Assembly: GCA_030038695.1 (NCBI GenBank)
Contig: JASHSN010000552.1
Span: 1 to 5,052 of the forward strand
Direction: 5' to 3'
From: Nitrososphaeraceae archaeon
GTDB lineage: Archaea > Thermoproteota > Nitrososphaeria > Nitrososphaerales > Nitrososphaeraceae
DNA length: 5,052 nucleotides
Shown: positions 1 to 4,735 of the stretch, in pieces
Position numbering within the stretch: position 1 is the first letter of the stretch
Layout: every line of letters begins with the position of its first letter
Made by a program: the position numbers and the translations under genes
Notes under the pieces: generated by a model
What the model was told of the DNA's origin: nothing
The model's input: the letters and a program-made list of their open reading frames with translations, nothing else
Databases searched by the model: none

Positions 1-23
1 GAAATTCTATAATGAACATTTGG

Positions 24-31
24 TTTTTTTT
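24..31 (+). terminator. T8 tract, possible terminator of an off-window gene
   Basis: Eight consecutive T on the plus strand lie just outside the 3' end of the minus-strand gene that stops at 44. Archaeal intrinsic termination relies mainly on T-runs in the non-template strand, so this would fit a plus-strand gene ending left of the window and converging on the secreted protein gene. No hairpin is visible, and the gene it would serve is not in the window. Confidence 0.25.
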
Positions 32-43
32 AAACTAAAAGCT

Positions 44-1021
44 CTATCCTATACCACTGACAGTTATCTGGTGTCGCCCAGCAGGAATGAACAAATCCAC
101 ATAGGTACAGCCATGCTTTATGTTTATAGCGTTTCTGTATAAGCTTCCGTCCATCATAACAAATATCGTTGGACTACCAAAAATTTGAGGGATCTTCAAT
201 GTTAATGGGCCAGGGACAGGGTATTGATTGTCTAAGTCTATTAGAATACTTCCCGTAGAAGGATCGGTTCTAATGTTACTAATAGTAGCAAGGCCGGTCA
301 TATTAGATGTAATGTATTTATTTTCTGCTAGCTTTATCTTCATATTCGTGGTGCTAAAATCAACACCGAAACAGCTGTAGAAAGAGATCTTTGATCTGAC
401 AGCAGGATCAGGAGAAACAATAAAGATAACTCTCTCGCCAGATCTTAAGACTGGGATTAAGTGGGTTCTGACGGAGTCTAATTGTTCTCCACGTCGATCA
501 TGAGCTGAGGCATAAATTGTTAGGTCGCGTACATCAAAAGAGGCGGTGTTCTTGACAGAGCCTATCACGGACCCGTTCTGTATAGGTACATTAGTATAGT
601 TTAGTCTTATGACATTATAATAGGGGATGTTTACTTCTCTTTCTTCGTACACAAACGGTGTGCCTATGGGCTTTACATTGGAAGAAAGCTTAACTTTGAA
701 AGGGGCCTCTCGATATGGATAAATAATTTTACCATAAGGTTCTGCGATCAGGTGGGATATGGTGTTGTCGCTGTTTGTTATGTTTAGACCGATTAACATC
801 TGAATAGGTACGTCATCGTTATTTTCTACTGTTCCTACAATATTTTTAATGCCCGTGGCACTCATAAATGATCCTACATCAGTAATCTTGACATTCAGTC
901 CTTCTTGTTGAGCATATACAACATTGCTAGAAACGGAGCAAAACACACATACAATTGAAACAATGATGTAAAGGTAATTGTGGTACTTTGATAGATAGTT
1001 AATATTTTCAAATAACGACAT
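44..1021 (-). CDS. Secreted beta-sandwich (FxLYD-like) protein, function unknown
   Basis: This 325-aa protein is predicted to be exported. The N-terminus has a hydrophobic segment at about residues 16-33 followed by Val-Tyr-Ala37|Gln-Gln, a good signal-peptidase site. The mature part looks all-beta. Residues about 43-142 and 143-225 each open with a G-x-V-x-N type strand (IVGTVENNDDVP; IGSVKNTASFDV), and the second continues with DLTIYASAHDRRG and a Leu-x-x-Gly-Glu turn. This is the look of FxLYD/CARDB-like modules common in archaeal surface proteins. The C-terminal 90 residues are also beta-rich and have no membrane anchor. Four N-glycosylation sequons (N80, N141, N149, N240) fit an extracytoplasmic location. 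Cys217 and Cys305 could pair. The ATG at 1021 lies about 31 bases after a TATA-like box, and no Shine-Dalgarno is clear. The stop is TAG. It stands alone on this strand. The domain assignment is from pattern memory; no enzymatic motif is visible. Confidence 0.85.
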   Translation of the reverse strand: MSLFENINYLSKYHNYLYIIVSIVCVFCSVSSNVVYAQQEGLNVKITDVGSFMSATGIKNIVGTVENNDDVPIQMLIGLNITNSDNTISHLIAEPYGKIIYPYREAPFKVKLSSNVKPIGTPFVYEEREVNIPYYNVIRLNYTNVPIQNGSVIGSVKNTASFDVRDLTIYASAHDRRGEQLDSVRTHLIPVLRSGERVIFIVSPDPAVRSKISFYSCFGVDFSTTNMKIKLAENKYITSNMTGLATISNIRTDPSTGSILIDLDNQYPVPGPLTLKIPQIFGSPTIFVMMDGSLYRNAINIKHGCTYVDLFIPAGRHQITVSGIG

Positions 1022-1048
1022 TGATGACCCTTAATTTGGTATTATTTC

Positions 1049-1056
1049 TGTATACT
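1049..1056 (-). promoter_or_regulatory. TATA-like box for the secreted protein gene
   Basis: On the minus strand the sequence reads AGTATACA, centred about 31 bases before the ATG at 1021. The same box-to-start distance is seen before the genes at 2615 and 4400, so a nearly leaderless transcript is likely. The match to the archaeal box A is modest and no BRE is obvious. Confidence 0.35.
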
Positions 1057-1435
1057 ATCTATTGAACGTTTGTAGAAACATTTGATATAGTGTTCCGGTA
1101 TCGTAGTATTTCATTTATCCCTCACGTTATCCATTTGTGCTATATCTTAACTTGTACACATTTAGTAATCCTATCGTACGGATGAATAAGCTAAAGAATA
1201 AACTGCAGCGCAATTAGGAATACACTACAAAGTAGTCCCTAGAGTCGCAATTCTCAACCAGACGGTTGCAGATCAAGCAAGACTAATTCGTTGATGTCCT
1301 GATTGGTATCTTACCATCAACATACTACGAGGCATAATTTGCCTGATACACGTAAACCAGCTACACAGCGTAGTGGTTTCGAATTGTTCCAGAAGAAAAA
1401 GGCCGGATTAAGCCGGGTTAGGATACAGTTGGAAT

Positions 1436-1445
1436 CTATTTATCT
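1436..1445 (+). promoter_or_regulatory. Possible TATA-like box for the gene at 1478
   Basis: CTATTTATCT lies about 35 bases before the ATG at 1478, a spacing that would give a leader of roughly 10 bases. A second AT-rich word, TTATATAC (1469-1476), touches the start codon and is too close to drive this start. The assignment is weak. Confidence 0.25.
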
Positions 1446-1477
1446 ACTGTCTAATTCATCATTGCGTTATTATATAC

Positions 1478-1954
1478 ATGAATCGAAAACTACGAAAAAA
1501 GATCATTGCTTTTTCCGGATTAGGCATAACGGCAGTACTCATAGCGACGTTTTCCATATCACACTTCCAAAGCAACATCTCAGAGAATTTTTCTGATTCC
1601 TATCAAAACATCGTTACACAGGCGCGCCAGCTGACCCAAAGCTTTCAAAACGAAATGGGAAAATGGCAATCAAAACAATACGATAACATTACGATGATCA
1701 AGATTACAAATACTTATTTGCCAAGATTTCAAAAGCTGATTAATAATATAGAATCTTTACAATCTACACCAAAATTTGAAAATACAAAGGATTTCTACGC
1801 AAAGAGTCTTGAGTCTGAGATGTTAAGTTACACAAATTTCCGAAACTATCTACTGTCAGATAACCGATCAGCATACAGGCAATCAATTCGGCTTTTGAGT
1901 GATTCGCTCAACTATGAAACTAAATCCTTTAATGCATTTAGAAATGTAACATGA
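1478..1954 (+). CDS. Membrane-anchored extracytoplasmic helical protein, unknown
   Basis: The protein has 158 aa. The N-terminus is strongly basic (MNRKLRKK) and is followed by a hydrophobic segment at about residues 9-28, which reads as a signal anchor or uncleaved signal peptide with the rest outside. The remainder is a polar alpha-helical domain of about 125 residues with a heptad-like rhythm and many Gln, Asn and Ser. Helices run roughly 38-65, 78-97, 101-125 and 130-152. Five sequons (N33, N37, N70, N129, N156) fit an outside location. There is no Cys lipobox and no catalytic motif. The overall plan recalls small helical exported proteins of unknown function in soil ammonia-oxidising archaea, but I cannot name a family. 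It ends with TGA, and no T-tract follows; instead a TATA-like box begins seven bases downstream. It is a single-gene unit. Confidence 0.8.
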   Translation: MNRKLRKKIIAFSGLGITAVLIATFSISHFQSNISENFSDSYQNIVTQARQLTQSFQNEMGKWQSKQYDNITMIKITNTYLPRFQKLINNIESLQSTPKFENTKDFYAKSLESEMLSYTNFRNYLLSDNRSAYRQSIRLLSDSLNYETKSFNAFRNVT

Positions 1955-1960
1955 CTTTCG

Positions 1961-1968
1961 TATAAATA
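1961..1968 (+). promoter_or_regulatory. TATA-like box with no evident gene downstream
   Basis: TATAAATA begins seven bases after the stop codon of the preceding gene. A transcript would start near 1988-1992. The ATGs that follow (1971, 1979) lie before or at that point and open only very short frames. If used, it would drive a non-coding or very small transcript. Called from sequence match only. Confidence 0.3.
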
Positions 1969-2322
1969 CTATGCACAATGCAGACTCGTATCTACTACTA
2001 GCGTAGCACATAACTTCTGCAAAACTAACATTCCAATATAATAAAATCTGCGTACGAGCATGGGCCGCGGCGATTCCGTTGGGAGATCGATTGTAGTTCA
2101 GTATGTTTTGGTCTTAATATGAATTATTATCAGGCAATCAGTCTTCGTTATGCGTGCACAATTCGAGCAATGTATTATATAACAAGAAGTCATGGAAACA
2201 ATACCAGGGAGAAGAGGGGCCGAAACGAATAAAACGGAAATTGTTAGGCGGTTCTTACAGATGCAACAATATACGTGAGGCTAATTTCAAGTGTAATGCT
2301 TGACTCTAGAACGCGAAGATAC

Positions 2323-2328
2323 TTTATA
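2323..2328 (+). promoter_or_regulatory. TATA-like box before a possible small transcript
   Basis: TTTATA is centred about 29 bases before the ATG at 2354, the same spacing as at the supported promoters in this window. That ATG opens only a 15-codon frame, and the next ATG frame (2431-2505) encodes 24 residues. A short mRNA or a non-coding RNA are both possible. Confidence 0.3.
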
Positions 2329-2582
2329 CCTTATCTTTTAGCTTTTTGTAATCATGACCAGGGAAAAGGATTGCAACTCAGCAAAAGAATCATCTCGGTG
2401 AAAGATAGACATCTGGTGAGTTAGGCAAAAATGACCGAAAAACCCAAAATTACTTCGCTGATGCAGAATGAACTCTTTAGAAACACACAATCTGTAGAGA
2501 AATAATTACGATTGATAAAACAACTACATAGTATCTTGAGATAGAAATCGATATTAACTTTAGTATTATGTTAGGTTTCTCG

Positions 2583-2589
2583 TAAATAC
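2583..2589 (+). promoter_or_regulatory. TATA-like box for the winged-helix gene
   Basis: TAAATAC is centred about 29 bases before the ATG at 2615, which predicts a leaderless or nearly leaderless mRNA. No Shine-Dalgarno precedes the start, which agrees with that. Confidence 0.45.
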
Positions 2590-2614
2590 TTGATCTGTTT
2601 TCATATTATACAAT

Positions 2615-2884
2615 ATGAAATACAGAAGTAGAAGCGAAATAGTTAAAACGATTTTAGAGGCTGCAAGTGAAGGAACAAGTAGGACGAGATTAATGTACAA
2701 ATCTTATCTATCCTATAGTCAGCTGAAAGAATACCTGGAAACAGTGCAGGAAAATGGCCTGATAGACTATGAAGTAGGAAGACGTTGTTACAGAATAACG
2801 CCAAAAGGTATACGGTTATTGCAGTTGCAAAATAAATTGGAAGAAATCGCCCCGATTAACTATGATAGCATAAAAAATGGTTGA
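2615..2884 (+). CDS. Winged helix-turn-helix DNA-binding protein
   Basis: This 89-aa protein matches the pattern of the small archaeal winged-helix regulators (HTH_45 / COG3432 type) that occur in many copies in ammonia-oxidising archaea. Helix 1 is residues 5-18 (SRSEIVKTILEAA), helix 2 about 21-28, and the recognition helix about 33-47 (SYSQLKEYLETVQENG). The wing is about 48-63 (LIDYEVGRRCYRITPKG), followed by a C-terminal helix (64-78) that in this family often makes the dimer. The stretch MYKSYLSYSQLKEYL is the most characteristic part. Length is normal for the family. It should act in the cytoplasm as a transcription factor, but no ligand domain is present and its target cannot be read from the context; autoregulation is possible. 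It has its own TATA-like box and a T7 tract just after the stop, so it appears monocistronic. Confidence 0.93.
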   Translation: MKYRSRSEIVKTILEAASEGTSRTRLMYKSYLSYSQLKEYLETVQENGLIDYEVGRRCYRITPKGIRLLQLQNKLEEIAPINYDSIKNG

Positions 2885-2898
2885 AACTACAAGGTCGG

Positions 2899-2905
2899 TT
2901 TTTTT
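2899..2905 (+). terminator. T7 tract terminator after the winged-helix gene
   Basis: Seven T begin 14 bases after the TGA stop, preceded by GGTCGG. A six-base inverted repeat, GGTTGA (2879-2884, covering the stop codon) and TCAACC (2910-2915), brackets the tract. A T-run directly after a stop is the usual archaeal intrinsic terminator; the repeat may be incidental. Confidence 0.55.
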
Positions 2906-2935
2906 GCACTCAACCGCTACTGAATATATGAGTTT

Positions 2936-2943
2936 GAATATAC
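2936..2943 (+). promoter_or_regulatory. TATA-like box for the small membrane protein gene
   Basis: GAATATAC is centred about 35 bases before the ATG at 2975. A competing word, CAAATATG (2986-2993), lies inside the first codons and is centred 30 bases before the in-frame ATG at 3020. The two boxes support different starts. Confidence 0.3.
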
Positions 2944-2974
2944 CGACACTTAGTCTTACATTGTTAGCAGTCCT

Positions 2975-3277
2975 ATGTCGCACTTCAAATATGTTATTCT
3001 AGCAGATAGTCTACGAAAAATGAACAACGGCAAGACGACTCTAATATTTGGTTCAATCGTGGTTGTAGGAGCATTAACCGGAGTAGCATTAGCTATACTA
3101 CTAAAACAAGTTTTAGAAGACAGAGAAAAAGATCTGTTCGTTATTGGTACTCATGATAATAGTGTTAATAGTAGAAATGACGTCGTTAAAGCTGCATATG
3201 GTCATAGCGCTTTCGGTGAAATTAGTTCTTCAAATGGCGGTACTACTAACCTGAAATTTAAATTGAAATATATTTGA
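2975..3277 (+). CDS. Small single-pass membrane protein, unknown
   Basis: The protein has 100 aa from the first ATG, or 85 aa if translation starts at Met16 (position 3020). A hydrophobic, Gly/Val-rich membrane segment spans about residues 21-44 (TLIFGSIVVVGALTGVALAI core). It is followed by a charged stretch KQVLEDREKD and a polar, Ser/Asn/Gly-rich tail with a basic end (LKFKLKY). The start at Met16 gives a more typical N-terminus (MNNGK directly before the membrane segment) and a TATA-like word at the usual 30-base distance. The longer start has its own weaker box. No known domain or motif is recognised, and the tail has no paired Cys or metal site. Transcribed toward the copper-protein gene, with which it converges. 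Coding status is likely because of the clean membrane topology, but homologues would be needed for certainty. Confidence 0.6.
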   Translation: MSHFKYVILADSLRKMNNGKTTLIFGSIVVVGALTGVALAILLKQVLEDREKDLFVIGTHDNSVNSRNDVVKAAYGHSAFGEISSSNGGTTNLKFKLKYI

Positions 3278-3302
3278 TTAATTCCCACGTTAGGGTCATT
3301 GG

Positions 3303-3348
3303 TTTATAATGACTTTATAATAGTACCCACCACTGTATAACTGTATAT
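3303..3348. repeat. Two pairs of TATA-like 8-base direct repeats
   Basis: TTTATAAT occurs at 3303-3310 and again at 3314-3321, three bases apart. Further on, CTGTATAA (3333-3340) is followed directly by CTGTATAT (3341-3348). All four lie in the convergent gap between the small membrane protein and copper-protein genes. They resemble box A elements, but the only ATG at a suitable distance (3375) opens a two-codon frame. Confidence 0.5.
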
Positions 3349-3399
3349 TGTTAGGAGAAGGGTGTGTGATTACAATGGAATAGATATAAGATTAATACT

Positions 3400-3411
3400 A
3401 AAAACTAAAAA
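3400..3411 (-). terminator. T-rich terminator of the copper-protein gene
   Basis: On the minus strand this reads TTTTTAGTTTTT, starting 13 bases past the TAA stop at 3425-3427. Two T5 runs close together directly after a stop are consistent with an archaeal intrinsic terminator. No hairpin is needed or seen. Confidence 0.5.
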
Positions 3412-3424
3412 GATATTGATTGGT

Positions 3425-4114
3425 TTATTTTACAACGACTTTTCCAGTCATCCATGGATGAAAAACACAACTGTATTCATATAAACCTGCTTTCTCGAAT
3501 GTTATCGTAAAGGTTCTTCCAGCTTGAATGCCCGGAGGAACCTCGCCTGTTGGGAACAACCAGCCTGAATTAATATACTTCTCACTTCCATTCATAGTAT
3601 ATTTCGCGTTCCAATTGAGGAATGTCACATTGCCATTTGAATTAATGACGACTGGATTGTATGCCCTAGCATTAGCAGCTATTATGAAAGTTGTGTGATT
3701 TTGTCCAGGCACGACAATCGGTTGTCCGTTAGAAGCAGTCGATGGCAAAAGCGTTCGAAATTGAGCATATTTTGACAATTCTACAGGTAAAAAAGGTTGT
3801 ATTGGGTATAAACTACCCATCTGGAATGTAACAGTATGTGGCTCAGGCACTTTAGAAGGATTGTACCAAGTTACACTTTCTCCGGTTTTAATTTCAACTA
3901 TTTGTGGGAAGAATTGAGTGGATGATTTATTGCTATCTCCTCCACCTGTCTTAACTTTGACCACATTCTCTGTTGTGCTATTTAGGGTATTAGTATTTGC
4001 AGAAACTGATTCCCCAGATACCAAAACTAGTCCTGAAATTCGAGCTGTGTCCACTACCAACAAAATTCCTGCAACAAGAATAGCTAGTGCAAGTCCATCA
4101 AATAATAATGCCAA
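3425..4114 (-). CDS. Cupredoxin (plastocyanin/azurin-like blue copper protein)
   Basis: This 229-aa protein is a membrane-anchored or exported type 1 copper protein, probably an electron carrier outside the cytoplasmic membrane like the many plastocyanin-like proteins of ammonia-oxidising archaea. A hydrophobic segment covers about residues 7-32. A linker with many Ser, Thr and Asn follows (35-66). The cupredoxin fold opens with FFPQIVEIKTGESVTWYNP (68-86). All four expected ligands are visible: His93 in EPHTVTF, then Cys216, His219 and Met222 in YSCVFHPWMTGKVVV. His93 and Cys216 are 123 residues apart, far more than in plant plastocyanin, so a loop of roughly 75 residues (about 101-178) is inserted. 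Five sequons (N45, N62, N139, N162, N175) support export. The start is TTG at 4114; no ATG or GTG exists between it and the in-frame stop at 4147, so the N-terminus is less certain. A T-rich terminator follows. Redox partner unknown. Confidence 0.93.
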   Translation of the reverse strand: MALLFDGLALAILVAGILLVVDTARISGLVLVSGESVSANTNTLNSTTENVVKVKTGGGDSNKSSTQFFPQIVEIKTGESVTWYNPSKVPEPHTVTFQMGSLYPIQPFLPVELSKYAQFRTLLPSTASNGQPIVVPGQNHTTFIIAANARAYNPVVINSNGNVTFLNWNAKYTMNGSEKYINSGWLFPTGEVPPGIQAGRTFTITFEKAGLYEYSCVFHPWMTGKVVVK

Positions 4115-4144
4115 TTTATCGTCCGCTGTTTCTCTTATGAGATG

Positions 4145-4165
4145 CTATATGAGCTACTATAATTT
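4145..4165 (-). promoter_or_regulatory. TATA-like boxes upstream of the copper-protein gene
   Basis: Two candidates lie on the minus strand: AAATTATAG (4165-4157) and ATATAG (4150-4145). The second is centred about 33 bases before the TTG at 4114, close to the spacing at other genes here, and so supports that start. The first would put the RNA start near 4135 and give a 20-base leader. Confidence 0.4.
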
Positions 4166-4178
4166 AACAGATTCTCCT

Positions 4179-4202
4179 GTATGCATGTATGCATGTATGT
4201 AA
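4179..4202. repeat. 8-base tandem repeat GTATGCAT
   Basis: GTATGCAT at 4179-4186 and 4187-4194 is followed by a degenerate third copy, GTATGTAA, at 4195-4202. Each unit contains the palindrome ATGCAT. The array lies 14 to 37 bases upstream of the distal TATA-like box of the copper-protein gene, where an activator or repressor could bind, or it may be a slippage microsatellite. Confidence 0.65.
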
Positions 4203-4237
4203 TATATGCTATTACAATTTGATGTGGACGATCATCT

Positions 4238-4290
4238 CACCAACGATCAGCTTTTTCATTAATCAGAAATCTCAGTAGAGGACGTTGGTG
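4238..4290. repeat. 8-base inverted repeat with 37-base spacer
   Basis: CACCAACG (4238-4245) and CGTTGGTG (4283-4290) are exact reverse complements. They sit between the divergent promoters of the copper-protein gene and the gene at 4400. The arms are GC-richer than their surroundings. A paired operator or a stem-loop in a transcript is possible; no function is known. Confidence 0.5.
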
Positions 4291-4328
4291 CAACATAAGA
4301 AAACAAATTTAAGTCGACTCAATAGTTC

Positions 4329-4342
4329 ATACAAAAGTGTAT
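4329..4342. promoter_or_regulatory. Palindrome upstream of the 4400 promoter, possible operator
   Basis: ATACA (4329-4333) and TGTAT (4338-4342) form an inverted repeat around AAAG. It ends 24 bases before the TATA box at 4366, where an activator site could lie. Five-base arms are short and could arise by chance. Confidence 0.25.
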
Positions 4343-4365
4343 TTAGAGGACATAATAGTGCCATC

Positions 4366-4374
4366 TTTATATAA
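4366..4374 (+). promoter_or_regulatory. Strong TATA box for the gene at 4400
   Basis: TTTATATAA is the best match to the archaeal box A in the window. It is centred 30 bases before the ATG at 4400, predicting an mRNA leader of only a few bases. An earlier ATG at 4384 opens a frame of two codons and stops at TAG. Confidence 0.6.
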
Positions 4375-4399
4375 TTCCTTAGGATGACGTAGTCCATCT

Positions 4400-4699
4400 A
4401 TGGAAAGAGATGAAATCATTAAGAGAATCGATATTATTACTAGAGGACTATCACAACCAGATAATGAGACTGATGAGTCTTCAGAAATAAATATCGTAAA
4501 CAAGGAAGTAGAAGAAGAGGATAAGCCTAAGATAGTTGCTTTATTAGAAGATCTACTTGTAATGCTGAAAGACGACCCGGAGAACAGAGCTAAAATAAAG
4601 GGAATATGGGGCAAATTAATGGATGGTTATGGACATATTAAGCCTGTGTCAGAAGTTTTGGGATCTGTAAAACTGTCTTTTCTAGATGAAAGCAATTAA
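4400..4699 (+). CDS. Small acidic helical protein, unknown
   Basis: The protein has 99 aa, is soluble and strongly acidic in its first two thirds (ETDESSE, KEVEEED). No signal peptide or membrane segment is visible. Secondary structure by eye is a first helix (2-17), an acidic disordered linker (18-42), two helices (43-58 and 60-73, KPKIVALLEDLLVMLKD and NRAKIKGIWGKLMDG) and an amphipathic C-terminal segment (80-95, IKPVSEVLGSVKLSF). The layout suggests a helical-bundle interaction domain rather than an enzyme, but I do not recognise a family. Coding status is supported by a near-consensus TATA box 30 bases before the ATG and a hairpin exactly at the stop codon. The opposite-strand frame over the same bases is Ser-rich and looks like its shadow. 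The gene converges on the broken frame to its right. Confidence 0.75.
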   Translation: MERDEIIKRIDIITRGLSQPDNETDESSEINIVNKEVEEEDKPKIVALLEDLLVMLKDDPENRAKIKGIWGKLMDGYGHIKPVSEVLGSVKLSFLDESN

Positions 4700-4717
4700 T
4701 AATATCTCTTAATTGCT
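4691..4717 (+). terminator. 9-bp hairpin at the 3' end of the 4400 gene
   Basis: AGCAATTAA (4691-4699, ending with the stop codon) and TTAATTGCT (4709-4717) are exact reverse complements around a 9-base loop. A stem covering the stop codon could mark the mRNA end or protect it. No long T-tract follows, so a classical terminator is not certain. Confidence 0.4.
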
Positions 4718-4720
4718 AGA

Positions 4721-4735
4721 ACAGAATTATTCTGT
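4721..4735. repeat. Perfect 15-base palindrome ACAGAAT-T-ATTCTGT
   Basis: Seven-base arms flank a single central T, three bases after the preceding hairpin. A one-base loop is too tight for a good RNA hairpin, so it looks more like a binding site for a dimeric protein. It also overlaps the stop of the broken minus-strand frame. Confidence 0.4.

Larger units (their letters stand above)
1022..1477. other. Divergent intergenic region, no convincing gene
   Basis: This 456-base gap separates the minus-strand secreted protein gene from the plus-strand gene at 1478. The outer ends should hold the two promoters. The middle shows no tRNA or rRNA fold. A plus-strand frame (first base at 1195) reads through with a TAG at 1240 and a TGA at 1300 and then stays open from 1303 to 1596, but it overlaps the much better gene at 1478 in another frame and has only a TTG start. 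A 19-codon ATG frame sits on the minus strand at 1055-1114, just upstream of the secreted gene; nothing supports its translation. Confidence 0.6.
1955..2614. other. 660-base region without a convincing gene
   Basis: No reading frame here has a convincing start, length and composition. The longest plus-strand open stretch is stop-to-stop 2029-2232 (67 codons), with its first ATG only at 2119. Shorter ATG frames occur at 2192-2278 (28 aa), 2354-2401 (15 aa) and 2431-2505 (24 aa). On the minus strand an open stretch of about 58 codons covers roughly 2345-2520, with only a late ATG. Two good TATA-like words on the plus strand (1961 and 2323) suggest that parts may be transcribed. I see no tRNA, rRNA, CRISPR or transposase signature. 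It may hold a small RNA, a decayed gene, or simply spacer. Confidence 0.55.

Noticed and set aside
1303..1596. 97-codon plus-strand open frame with a TTG start
   Set aside because: It overlaps the first 119 bases of the gene at 1478, which has a clear membrane anchor and sequons. The frame is rich in His, Arg and Ser, has no promoter or domain, and ends inside the real gene.
2050..2120. GC-rich patch starting GGGCCGCGG that might be a tRNA
   Set aside because: No cloverleaf, acceptor pairing or T-loop consensus could be laid out; the patch sits in a 67-codon open stretch instead.
2029..2232. 67-codon stop-to-stop plus-strand stretch as a gene
   Set aside because: The first ATG comes at 2119, leaving 37 residues of no recognisable type, and its distance from the TATA-like box at 1961 is far larger than for other genes here.
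3918..4202. 94-codon plus-strand open frame
   Set aside because: It is antisense to the N-terminal half of the copper-protein gene, low in complexity (Ser/Thr/Val/Pro), and runs into the tandem repeat.
4327..4614. 95-codon minus-strand open frame
   Set aside because: It is antisense to the 4400 gene and covers its promoter; the Ser-rich stretches are what the complement of the acidic codons gives.
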